This document shows, piece after piece, positions 48,300 through 59,255 of a DNA stretch of 64,000 bases. A model generated the notes under the pieces. The model searched no databases, had not been told where the DNA came from, and worked only from the letters and a program-made list of their open reading frames with translations. The translations under genes and the position numbers were made by a program. The stretch is from assembly GCA_020226215.1 (NCBI GenBank), contig CM035233.1:12977701-13041700 (forward strand), read 5' to 3'. Source of the stretch: Sindora glabra (lineage: Eukaryota > Streptophyta > Magnoliopsida > Fabales > Fabaceae). The first letter of the stretch is position 1. Every line of letters begins with the position of its first letter.

Positions 48300-50296
48300 A
48301 GGTGAGCAACACTTGTTCTAGTCCATCTTATGAACTAAAACCTAACTCTATGCCTCTAGGTCTCAATCCTATTAAGATATCCTAGTTAAGTTAGACCTAA
48401 TGTTTGACATTCGGATATCACTATTATCTTGTCATGTCTTACCAAGATAAATGAGGTACTTTGCTTTAGCAAACCTACCTTATGTCGATCAAGGCGTTGA
48501 CGAGTGCCAAGCACTAGAAGGCATCGTTTAATTATTACTAACTTAATATTTCAAATGAGGGATTTTAACTTATTCATTATTAGATCTCACCATAACTAGC
48601 CTATTTATTCATGCATTATACCTAGCATATCTCATACATCATATAAAGTAAATGAATAAAATAGACTACTGCATATCATATATCATGCAATAAATAGAAC
48701 TATCATATAGTAGGAACACATTCTATCACATAGTAAATGCATGCTCATCAATTTCATCACGTAATAAAGAAATCAAAATGTCATATAATATAGCCCCAAA
48801 ATTCTATTTTCTAATGACATTCCTAACTAACTCCTTAACTTCTTCTTGTCCCATAGCTCCTTAACTTCTCCTTGTTCCAAGCCAAGAATGCTCCATTGCA
48901 ATTACAAAATTACAACAGAAACCCCGAGTTACAATCGAGAAGGAGTGAGATGAGAAAAGAATATACATTAGAAAAATAAAGGAAGACACGACACACAGGT
49001 CGTATTTAAAATCCATTCATAAAAACTCTAAGGGCCATACTATGCAACACGTTAAATTCGGATTATCATATGCAATGAAAATTTAAAATTTGATCCGAAT
49101 TCTACCTAGAATCCATGCAAAAGGCATAAATCAATGATTAGGGTTTTACCTATTGGGCACTTGTGTTTCTACTGATCAAAACTTAAGAGCGGATGAATCA
49201 AATGCCGGTCGGAAGGTACAGCGTCTCTACAGTATCCACACAAAGTAAACAACGACCTCTCACCCACCACAAATCTGCTAGGATGCATTTTTCTCTCTAG
49301 AATTTAGGATTGGATGTTTTCTGAGTGATTTAGGATTTTATGAAAGTTATGAGCGTGTCTTAAAAGTACTGCCCTCAAGTCCCCTTTTATAGAATTTAGG
49401 CAAGTCACAATCCTAGTCCTACTAGGATAATGCTTCCAAAATCCTAATCACACTTAACAACTCATCTTATCCTTATCCCAGAGATAATAAGGAGAGATAG
49501 GACTTATCTATTAATTATCTAATATTAGATAATAATATTATCTCATAATATAAATATCTTATATTAGATAATTACATATAGTTATCAAATATTAAAATAT
49601 TATTATCTCATAATATATTTATCTAATATCTGATAACGTAAATATTTAATATTACTTTAATATCAAATAATATCACATAATAATAATTATATTTATTATG
49701 TAAAAAATATATTATTATTTAATAATATATATATGCACGAAAATAAGTCTAATTAATTGGATATTAATATAATTAAATTTTAATTAATTATTGTCTTATT
49801 CCTACTCCTTTTGTGTGATCCTGTAGGTTCTTACTACGTTGACAATGACTCATTATTGAGCCATAAACAGTGAACGGTATCTAACAATACATCACTGCCA
49901 CTCAAGTAGTAAGAATATCTGTAATTTGACATTCACCTAATACATGATCAACATTTTGCATCATAATCCCTTTTGTAATAATATCCAAATTGAACTGGAG
50001 GCATAGAGAGTGTCATCCTTATCAAAGTTTAATTTTTATTTCTTAATACTGAGTAAACTTCTAAACAAATTATCATATCACATATTGATTCATTTGAGCA
50101 TGGCCATGCATTTCTAAGTCTCACTCAATCAAGGGGCCCAAGGATATATCTTTTTTATAAGAGTAACAAAATTCCATTTACATCACTCACTTCTCTTTGC
50201 ATGATTTGTGACACACTCAATCAACGCCCTACTTGTCAACCCGATTAAAGGTGACATAGGATAATATTAAAGTGAGTAACCCCTCATGTAGGGAAC
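48300..50296 (-). other. 5' LTR extension and leader of the Copia element
   Basis: No coding frame. On the minus strand a TATA box (TATAAAAGGGGAC, about 49380-49392) is followed by CTCTAGAGAGAAAAATGC, consistent with a transcription start inside a long 5' LTR. AT-rich TATTAGATAATTA repeats occupy 49520-49730. A 26-bp tandem repeat (CTCCTTAACTTCTTCTTGTC and variant) is near 48830-48885. No tRNA-Met primer-binding site was recognised, so the LTR end is unplaced. Confidence 0.5.
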
Positions 50297-50700
50297 TGTA
50301 GTAACTTTAGGTCAAAGGACTATATGTAATTGTGACCATATGAGAACTACTAATGACATAAGTCTTATCCTTGTAGTATTCTCATATTGGGTCAATCCAG
50401 TACATCTGTTCACTAACAATGTACTCATGTATTGACTTGATATCACATATCCATAATTCATAATCATCAGTCACTATACATGTCAGTCTCAATGTACTAT
50501 TACTATCCCTTTCATAATAATACTTAACTAGGGGCATTTTAGAAATAGTAAAACTATTCTAGGGACAATTATTATATTAAGTTATAAATTGCACAAAATT
50601 GAAAACCAAATATAATAATTGCATTGTTTGAAATAAAACATAATACATTGTGTATTATTTCAATCATCTATATGATTGATTTTTAGGACACACACCAACA
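50297..50700 (-). repeat. 5' LTR (distal U3 part) of the Copia element
   Basis: Homologous to the 3' LTR. It starts TGTTGG at 50700, flush with host DNA at 50701. Confidence 0.85.
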
Positions 50701-51066
50701 TTTATTACTTTAATTGCTCAGATATAATTTTACTCTTTTATGTTAGTTATTGTTATAGAATCATCATTGTATATTATCCACATTGATCATTAATAAACAA
50801 CCAATGTGGTATATTAGTTTCTTTTTTTTATGTGTACCTTTGTCACTATTCCAACAAAAACCAAACTTATGACATAAATAATAAGGTAGACAAACTTGTT
50901 AATGTAAAAGAGCACCGCCTTTTAAATAACAATAATAATGCAACAATACATATAAATAATTTGCGAGGCTACTAAATCTTCTACACTATAGGTTCTTGTG
51001 TTTCCTTTAAAGAATTGCATATTTTTCACATAAAACTTAATAAGAAGATAGAACTACATGTTTTCC
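50701..51066 (+). repeat. Segmental duplication, downstream copy (part 2)
   Basis: Continues the homology to 24336-24845 after the Copia insertion and repeats 117 bp already present at 44594-44710. A block of about 150 bp present upstream (about 24590-24735) is missing here. Homology ends near AGAACTACATG. Confidence 0.85.
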
Positions 51067-51099
51067 ATAAGTGTCTACCTAGTTTGAAATTTAAACAAA

Positions 51100-52830
51100 T
51101 CACCTTGTTAGATACTTCATTGCTTTCATATGCTTGACCATACTAACTATATATTTACATACATAATATCCATACTCCATACTGCCTTCTTTTTAAGGCA
51201 CTGTAACAAACTAACATAAAACAACGTTAATTTCATATAATGATGATAATCACTATATTAGGTACCTAAAAATTTATAAAAATATTACTTTTACTATCAC
51301 CCATTTGACATTGAACTCAATGGAGCTTTGCATCCTATAGTATATGTTCATTACATCTATTAATGATTTCTTCCAATCTTTATGTAATTTGTGCCCTGAC
51401 ATGTTAAGATAGTAGATCGTTTTCTTCAACTTCGAATAAACCATGCTCCCCATCTAGTTGCAGCTATAAAATTATTGATATCAAAATAAATTAATGGATG
51501 AGAAAATGTAACCAAAGCTGAATTAAAGGCTATCCTTGTACCCATATACCTTTGATAGTATGGTATCATATAGCATTATTGTTTCTTATTCATTATCATG
51601 GTCTTATTTATGTACTTATTTCAAAATGTCAAGGTTATCCCTAACTCTTGCACCCTATTTGGATTTAGAAAATTAAAGAAGGAACCTAAGTTCCTCTTCT
51701 TAGTATCACGATATAAGTTCCTACAATTTTTAGAATAAATAAGTATTAAAATTCATATTATTTAATATGTGTACAAAAATAGGGAAGAGTGGAGGTGTAA
51801 AGATGAATACACCTAATCTAACTCATAACAATGAAAATAACTAACTCCTCCCTCTTCAGAATTTGTAAAATAAGATCCTTGGATGGAAAAATATCATCAA
51901 TGTTTCTTCTGACATCCTTACTCAGAGAAACAAAATGATCCCATCATTTGACATCTTTTGTGCAATGGACTAGAGCTTCTCCCAAGATATTTCCACCTTT
52001 TTTTTTTTGCTAAGGATGAGCTATCAAAGTCCCTGACTCTTTGGACTTGCCATTCTTGTCTATATTCTCATCTTGCTTTCTTTTGCCCTTTTCTTTCTAT
52101 AGAGGTACCTAAAAATAGATTGTAAGAAAATGTGATAATTATACATATTAGATAATATTTGATTTAGTCATAAACAATGAACTTGAATTGGTGGTAAACC
52201 TCACTTTTATAAATAATGAAATCAAAGCCTTTGGACAAGTTAGGTAGGAACCAAGTGCTTAAGCCACTGTGGTCACCTCCACTATCAACAATGATACCTC
52301 AACTTAATCAACATTGACAACATCTACCATGACTTTACACTAGTCCTTTGATAGTGCAACAATGTGGAGTACATGGTTTGGAAAAATCATACCTTTTATC
52401 ACTTGCCTAATAGAGAGTCTCGCAATCTTAAGTACACATCTATATCCACTTTGCAATGACAAATAAACTAATTGGTCAGCATTAATATAATCTTAGAATG
52501 TGATTAGGGAGTGCTTAACAACAAGAAGTAGAGTGATAAAAATTTATCTATGGTAATTATTCAAACGAAATGAGGTTATCAGGGTAATAACTTCCTTACT
52601 ATGGCACAGGGATCACCACCCACACATCCTCCTTCTTCCAAAGGGTGGCTGGCATCCTACTAGTCTACTCAAGTTCAACAAGCATATGCTATAAAATCAA
52701 TTCATGCAACTCTACCCGTTCTTGCTCTGATAGTCATTCGTTGCAAGAATATTTTGAAAATTCCCCAAAGTGTTTCTTAATACTAACTATTCCCCCAACA
52801 CCTTTTACATCTAGGATGCTCTAGAGTTTC
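51100..52830 (-). pseudogene. CACTA-encoded accessory protein with DUF8039-like and Ulp1-like (C48) domains, decayed
   Basis: Minus-strand pieces follow the order of the second protein of many plant CACTA elements. First, at about 52590-52810, KKHFGEFSKYSCNE, EQERVELHELIL and MPATLWKK across frame changes. Then about 52195-52455 in one frame with three stops: KGMIFPNHVLHIVALSKD, CKVMVDVVNVD, ALGSYLTCPKALISL, the DUF8039-like domain. Then, at about 51297-51465, KKTIYYLNMSGHKLHKDWKK, an Ulp1-type core. After a short apparent intron (acceptor TTACAG near 51207), EYGYYVCKYIVSMVKHMK appears. In active C48 proteases this segment carries the catalytic Cys (E-C-G-Y-Y) and the core has Asp (YYLD); here they are Tyr and Asn. 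It is inactive. Domain names are from memory of the family. Confidence 0.6.
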
Positions 52831-53086
52831 CAAAATAGCAATTAATAAGTTTCCACATTGGTTGATGCTAAAATAGATGTCTAATATTTTACATATGATT
52901 ACAAAAATACCTCTCAATTAAAATTTTTAACGTCAACTGTATATAAGAATCAATGTATAACATTTTACTACTTTTTGAACATAACAATTCGCCTTCATTT
53001 TCACATCAATTTTTAAAATAATTGATGTTTAAAGTTTTTCTCTTAACTCATTTACCAATTCTTCATTACTAGTAGATAACTATGCT

Positions 53087-53123
53087 TTATCATGTCGGCT
53101 TTTTATTTGATTCGACATGATAA
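53087..53123. repeat. Perfect 11-bp inverted repeat (hairpin)
   Basis: TTATCATGTCG and CGACATGATAA separated by 15 bp. The neighbourhood (52940-53165) has further palindromic words (CATCAATTTTTAAAATAATT then GATG), like the arrays at 22990 and 43230, so it may be CACTA subterminal sequence. Confidence 0.7.
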
Positions 53124-53649
53124 GTTGCATTTATTTTAAAAATATTATTATATTGATTTTTACTTTAATTGATATAAATAGGATGCCATTAGAGAGCAAA
53201 TTTATATATAAGGCATTAATCTTGACTACTTAATAATTCGGATTAGTCATTTGAACTAGTAAATTAAGCCTAACAGTTATCTTGGACCAATCAAAATTGG
53301 GGTGTTACAATTGTAAAGTCTCACATCAATTAGCAATTGTCTTAGGTCAATTAGATTTAGGGTGTTACACCACATTTCTTATACCAAGATCTAAGGACAC
53401 AAATAATTTTCATAATTCTAGGTGATAATTTTGTGAGTGTCATCTAATTTGGACCATATATTCTTGGTCTATTTTTTTGTTTGAAAAGGATCCCTCAAAA
53501 GAGGAGGGCAAAACACAACAATCTAACTAGAGTCTAACAAACCAGAACTATTACACAGAATATAACGAGGAAAGCAAACGAGAGAGAGTTCCTGAGAAAG
53601 CAAAAGAGCAAACGTCCAATGAAGGGCTACAGAGAATTATTAAGGGGGT

Positions 53650-55380
53650 TTGATCTACTTTTCCTTTCCTTGCCAGCTAATCAGCAACTTGGTTGGATTC
53701 GTTGAAAATATGATGAATTTTCTTATGTGGAATTTGCTGAAGAAGCATCCTGTAATGAATTAAAAGATTCATAAAAAGAGAATTAATTAGCAGGTGATTT
53801 CTTTTGAACCAGATTAATCAGGACTTCAGCATCTAACTGTATAAAAAGATGACTGATGTTCTTTTCAATAGCCAATTTTAGGCCTTCATACAGAGCCCAA
53901 GCCTCAGCCACTAAGCTATTTGAAATTCCTATGCCCTTATAAAAACCAAGAAGCCACTGTCCCTGGCTATTTCAGAATACCCCACTGGAGCCAGCCAGAC
54001 CTGAAGAATTATTGGCAGCCCCATCAGTGTTTAAAGCCACCCATTCATCATTTGGAAAAGGTCATTTGGTAAGGGTCATCATAGATTGTTTCTTATCTAC
54101 AAAGATCCTCCTATCGCTATAGGCCCTATTTTCAACAGCCCGAGAAATAACTTGATGAGAAAGATGAGAAAGCAACTGGTTTTTCTGATGTGATGACAGA
54201 TTTTTAAACAAGAAATTGTTCCTACAAATCCAGATACACCAGAGGGCTGTAGCATAGACAACTTCCCCAGGGAGTTTGAAAAGATTGGTCTTCTGAGAGG
54301 ATTGACAGTTTAATCACACCCAATGCAGGAAATTATCCGAGTAAAACATGGGAAGATTAACAAGTGTCTGTAGAGTAAATCAGAATTGATGAATTAACAG
54401 ACAATCTTTAAAAAGATGGGATTGTGTTTCTTGAGCTTGGGCACAGCAAGGGCAATTGTCATTTAATTGCATACCCTTACAATTAAGCATGTTAGTGGTC
54501 TTAACACTTCCATGCATTATCAACCAAACAAGGATCCGATTTTTTGGAGGAATAGGCAAAGACCAGATTCATTTGAAGTTAACATTCTGCTGAACAGAAT
54601 CATCAGACAAATTGGAAGCAATCGTCTGATAAGCAAGTGAAATATGAAACTGATCGTCATTGGAAACACCCCACACAACCTCGTATCCATGTTAACTCAG
54701 TGGATTGACAAATATATCTTGAATGAATAAGACAATATTGATCAGGAAACAAAGCTTTCAGAATATCATCCTTCCAAGTACCTGGGCTTTCAACTAAGTC
54801 TACAACCTTCTACTTACTCTGGTCAGGGGTTAAAGGGCCAATAAAATGAAATCTCAAAGGACCAATGCCAACCCAGTTATCCTAAAAATGAGTACTTTGA
54901 CCATTTAAGGGGAGCCACTGGAGACCTTGCTTAACATAGATACCGGCTTTTGTCATATCCTTCCAAGCGGGGGAAACTATTGATTTAGGGGCTATCCAAT
55001 TATGCACATACTTACAGAAAAGAAATAGAGCCCAAGGGGCTTGTCTTTCAGTAAGAAATCGCCAATTCAATTTAGATAACAAAGCAAGATTCAAAATATG
55101 AGATTTCCTAAGTCCCAGACCTCCTTGAGGTAAGGGTTTAGCAACCTTATCCCAATTCTCAAGATGAAGTTTTATATCATCATTAGTAAAGCTCCGTAAG
55201 AAGTCACGAGCAATAGCATCTATCTTATTACAAACCTCCAAAGGCAGATAAGAGCATTGCATAATATAGGACGGTATATTTTCCAGCACAGATTTAATTT
55301 CAAAATTCTGGTCTTCCATCCACACAGGTTTGCATTGAGCTTATCAATAACATGAGTAAAAGAAGCATCCCTAGAAGAAA
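53650..55380 (-). pseudogene. LINE C-terminal region: RT thumb, zf-RVT and RNase H, decayed
   Basis: From 55380 downward: FTHVIDKLNANLCGWKTR, a frameshift, then the 147-codon piece 54882-55325 with NIPSYIMQCSYLPLEVCNKI, PLPQGGLGLRKSHILNLALL and KLNWRFLTE, the conserved region after RT in plant L1 elements. At about 54420-54560, WIRILVWLIMHGSVKTTN, CPCCAQAQETQSHLFKDC form the zf-RVT zinc-binding motif. At about 53810-54050, WVALNTDGAANNSSGLAG, LVAEAWALYEGLKLAIEKN and QLDAEVLINL form the RNase H fold with its D-E-D acidic residues. Frameshifts and stops make it inactive. Confidence 0.85.
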
Positions 55381-55389
55381 CATTTGGGT

Positions 55390-56130
55390 AAAATGGAATC
55401 TTTAAAAAATGTTTTCCTAAAAAAAATATATTTCTAGAAAATGAATTGATTTTCTATTGTTTGGTGCATAAAAAAAATATTTTCTACTATTTGGTGCACA
55501 AAGAAAAATTAATTCTATTTAAAGTAAATCAAAATTATTTACTTCAAAATTTATTATAGTTTTACATACTTTTTAAAAAAGAAATTTTTTTATAAAATTT
55601 TTATTGTTCTTGGTGCCCAATAGTCCAATAATGATTAGTTTCCAATAATAAAATATATATTAAAGGTATTACAAAATTTTATATATAGATTCACACAATT
55701 AGTTTAATTAATTATTATGAAATATTATATAATAAAGCATCCATAATGAGAAAGGAAGGGAGAATATTTTAATGAATATTGCATAAAAATGTACACTTGG
55801 ATTTCAATAAATAGAAATAGATTTTATAAAAATAGAAATAAAGCATCCATCATGAAAATATTTAATAAATAAAAATAAATTCTATGATCATGATTACATA
55901 ACAAGATGAGAAGGCAAAAAGCTTGGGTTCAGGCATGAATGTATTGAATAACAAGAAAAATGAATTTTATTTTTTAAAATAGAAAGGTGATTTCTCAAAA
56001 AATAATTAACTTTTTGATTGACTAGAATTTATTATTCTATCGATCAAAATTTTTGAATGTCCTAACAGGAGAAAGTCAAAAAATGATTTCATTTTTCCCC
56101 CAACTAAACAAACCCAAAGAGGAATATCAA
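55390..56130. mobile_element. Non-autonomous DNA transposon inserted in the LINE
   Basis: The LINE coding sequence is interrupted between the DIPL segment (about 56133) and the SRDASFTHVIDK segment (about 55375). The interval is AT-rich and non-coding. Its ends show imperfect inverted similarity: left TTTGGGTAAAATGGAATCTT, complement of right GTTGGGGGAAAAATGAAATC. Exact ends and target duplication are not resolved. hAT-like by appearance. Confidence 0.45.
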
Positions 56131-57200
56131 AATATTGATCCAGACTAGAGGTACAACCTACATTAAGGATGGAAGAGATATTTGCCTTGGTTTGAGAGTT
56201 TGTATTGGGAGAAAAATGAATCTTGGACTTCTCATGACTAATTTTCAAACTAGAAACAAAAGCAAAGTGATCCAAGATTTGTTTAATAGTTAAAGCATTC
56301 TGGACCGTGGCTGAGGCAATGAGAAGAATATCATCTGCAAAGAACAGATGAAAGAAAGCAGGGCTAGACCTCAAAGAAGATATGGGCTTCCATAAATCAT
56401 TTTGGACAGCAACTTGAACTAAAAAACTAAGATATTCCAGACAGAACCTAAGAAAGATAAGGGGACAAGAGGTCTCCTCGTTTAACACCCCTTGAAACAA
56501 AGGTTTTAATTTGCCACCATTAAATAAAATAGTAATGGAGGATGATGACACAACTCATGATAAGGTGCTTAAAATGGGAAGAAAATTGGAATAAGGTGAG
56601 CATATTTTCTATGAAGCTCCACTCAAGTTTATCAAAAGCCTTTTCAATATCAAGCTTGAGCATCATTAAACCTTCCTGGCCAATTTTATGTTGGATTTGG
56701 AAAAGGAGCTCGAGTTATAATGGTATTATCAGATGCTTGCCTTCCTTGAAAAAAAGCACCCTGAAGAGGGGATATAAGACTATCCAGAAAAGGCCTAATG
56801 CGAGCCATTAGGATTTTTGAACGGATTTTGTACGCTGTGTTGCAAAGGCTGATAAGCCTTAATTGTTTAACTGACGCCGGACTCTTAACCTTGGGAATGA
56901 GAACCAGAAGGGTCTCACCAAGATAATGAGGAACACAAGCTCCAATGAAACAGTCCTGGATGACTTTGATAACTTTAGATTTAGTTAAAGTCCAGAATTT
57001 TTGGTAGAATCGAGGGTTGAGACCATCAATGCCAGGGGCCTTATAGATTTTTGCGAAAATAAAGCTGTTTTAATCTCAACTTCGGGAATTTTAAGAACGG
57101 AAGAGTAAGAATCAGCAGGAATACTTGAGAACCAATTTGGGTCGCAGGTCTCGTTGACAGAACCAATTAAAAGATTCATCAGAAGCATACGAGTTGTCGA
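56131..57200 (-). pseudogene. LINE reverse transcriptase, decayed
   Basis: Minus-strand motifs in order across several frame changes: KAPGIDGLNPRFYQKFW near 57020 (RT domain start), GLMMLKLDIEKAFDKLEWSF near 56640-56690 (catalytic Asp region), VKRGDLLSPYLS near 56475 (RGDPLSP-type motif), and HLFFADDILLIAS near 56335 (FADD catalytic box). The last lies in a 181-codon open piece (56006-56551) that also crosses into the inserted element. The set and spacing are those of plant L1 reverse transcriptases. Confidence 0.88.
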
Positions 57201-57294
57201 AAAATTTTTTTTTCAAATTATAGCAGCAAGAGAAGATAACTCAATCACCATTCTCATCTTTTAAGACAGAGCAATTTATTAAAGGTAATGACTA

Positions 57295-57405
57295 TGCCGG
57301 TGTACTAATAATTTAAATCATTAGATTTTATTCATTTGTGTAATATTGTACAGTATAAATATAATCTAACAGTAAAATTCAGGGGTGTACCAAAGCACTA
57401 TAATC
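57295..57405. mobile_element. Short MITE-like inverted-repeat element
   Basis: GGTGTACTAATAATTT and TTAGATTTTATTCAT on the left match, in inverted form with mismatches, GGTACACCCCTGAATTT and TTAGATTATATTTAT on the right. About 110 bp. Confidence 0.4.
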
Positions 57406-57439
57406 TCTTTCTTTATTAAATATTCTTGATCTATTTAGA

Positions 57440-57545
57440 AACATATATTAAGAAACATAATAATTATCAAAATTCAAAGTAGTTGTAATTGACTTTTCTT
57501 TTTTGTCTTACATCTTCTACTTATGTTCAATATTAGTGATTACGA
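57440..57545. repeat. Fragment similar to the Gypsy-like LTR of the PME segments
   Basis: CAAAATTCAAAGTAGTTGT followed by a CTTTT/TCTTACATCTTCTACTTA stretch resembles 15010-15065 (CAAAATTCAAATGTAGTTGT, TGTAAGACTTCTTTACTT) in the same orientation. Confidence 0.3.
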
Positions 57546-57790
57546 CCAAAAAGTTGTAGGAACTCAAACGCAAGATTGACTATATAATATGTTTGGGATC
57601 AATTTTCTGTATACGTAACTCTCTTGGGATATATGCAATTGTATCGCTTAGCTGGGTATACATACAAAGCTCCATAGTAGGTGGTATAGATTTTTGTTAA
57701 TTTTTACTAATATATTTCAAGGCACTAAAACAAATACGTGCCATGCAAAAATAACTTGATTCTTATTACATGTCATGTCAATATTTCAAA

Positions 57791-58263
57791 GGGGAAATCA
57801 CACGTAACCCCCATCAAATAGCCTTTCTGAACTTTCAAATCTTTCAAATAATTTTTTTGAATTTTTCCAAAATATGAAAATATAAATTGAGCAATTTGAC
57901 GCCAATTATATGAACACTTTGTGGCATTTAAATTGCAATATTTGATAAATTTTTAAAAATTGTTTTCAATTCCTAATAGTTTTAAGCCACTACTAATAAC
58001 TGCCGTAACAAAATTGTTGCTATGTTTGCCAAATTTTGAACATTCTCTAACACTTAGAAATCATTGCTAAATGCAATATCGTAGGTTTTGAAACTGTCAT
58101 TAAGTGTGTTGTAATCGCTACTAAATTATTCTATCTATTTTAATTTTAAATCTAATGTTTTTATGTTTTAAATAAATTTAGGAGGTTATTTAAAGATTTG
58201 AAAGTTAATGGAAGTTATTTAATTTAATTTCATACTTTAGGGGGTGTTACGTGTAATTTGCCC
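57791..58263. mobile_element. MULE-like MITE with 9-bp target duplication
   Basis: The left end GGGGAAATCACACGTAACCC and complement of the right end GGGCAAATTACACGTAACAC form a terminal inverted repeat of about 23 bp with three or four mismatches. It is flanked by TATTTCAAA (57782-57790) and TATTTCGAA (58264-58272), a 9-bp target duplication with one change, as made by Mutator-like transposases. The 473-bp interior has no coding capacity. Confidence 0.8.
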
Positions 58264-58272
58264 TATTTCGAA

Positions 58273-59204
58273 TATATAATGTTGCCAACGCAGGTTTCGC
58301 CAAATAAACAAACCAAGAATTTTAATTAAAGGACTCATTCTTTATGCACATCATAGATAACTATATCTTTTATAAAAATAGTTAGAAAACATATGCATCT
58401 CTATGCTAACCATTTCTGCATTTAGTAGAAGATTTGATGTAGAAATTGCATTCAAACTCATTTTTATAAAAATTGTCAAGCTTTTTATCGGTCACATATT
58501 CAATGTAAGACGAATTAATGAGAACGCCAAGAATAGGATTTAGTCCTTCCAAACATCATAAACAACTAAATCATTGATAACAAAGAGTAGCCTTGCAATA
58601 GATGAGCAGCAGCAGCCTATTTTATGCATTAATTTATTAAAAAAATAAGTTCTATTTTAATAAATTTTATAGTATAACTTACAACTTGTCATTATTTTTT
58701 AATCAAATTTATCATTTTTCTTTTAATTAATTGATAACACATGTTCTTAATTATGTAAATCTAATATAATCAATTCAATTTTATATAATTATATCCGATT
58801 TTAAACTATAAATAAATAAAAATAAGTATTAAATAAATATATAATATCATAAAATATAATTATTTCTATTTAAAGTAATAAAAATAAAATTAAGTAAATA
58901 AATAAATATATAAAGTGATAGATATAATTAATTAAATTTTACGTAATTATATTTTTTTAATAATATTGATTATGTTAATATAATATGGTATTAAAATAAT
59001 TATAAATTAATTTAGTTTATGTATCTATTTATATTAATATATTTTTTTCATTTCACTTTATATTTTCAAATTGTTCAACAATTATTATTATCAAATACTT
59101 CATTAATTTATTAACTGGTAAGTTACAAACTATCAATTATTTGTTAATTTATTACTACTTATCAGAAAATTTACCAATTACTTACATAAAACATAATGTA
59201 ACAC

Positions 59205-59206
<2 letters not shown>
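58273..59206. other. AT-rich intergenic DNA
   Basis: No coding frame, RNA gene or clear repeat recognised. Confidence 0.5.

Positions 59207-59254
<48 letters not shown>
59207..59254. repeat. (AAT)n microsatellite
   Basis: About 16 AAT units. Confidence 0.95.

Positions 59255-59255
<1 letters not shown>

Larger units (their letters stand above)
44711..50700 (-). mobile_element. Copia LTR retrotransposon, gag-less, inserted in the downstream duplicate
   Basis: The minus-strand element begins with TGTTGGTGTGTGTCCTAA at 50700. Its 3' LTR begins at 45110 with TGTTGGTATGTGTC, directly after the polypurine tract AAGTGGGAGAT (45111-45121). Between them lie protease, integrase and RT/RNase H remnants in Copia order. 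The 3' LTR is cut after about 395 bp, where it abuts host DNA. The 5' LTR seems longer, since a TATA box (TATAAAAGGGG) lies near 49385. Gag is missing. It interrupts the segmental duplication, so it inserted after that event. I counted roughly 10% difference between the LTR copies, mostly transitions. Confidence 0.9.
53475..57290 (-). mobile_element. L1-type LINE, 5'-truncated and interrupted
   Basis: On the minus strand: reverse transcriptase (57190 to about 56130), an inserted DNA element (about 55390-56130), the rest of RT and the RVT zinc-binding region (55380-54250), then an RNase H domain (54060-53650) and a short A-rich tail (complement of 53472-53478). The endonuclease that should precede RT is absent, as expected for 5' truncation during target-primed integration. 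No target duplication was identified. Confidence 0.85.
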
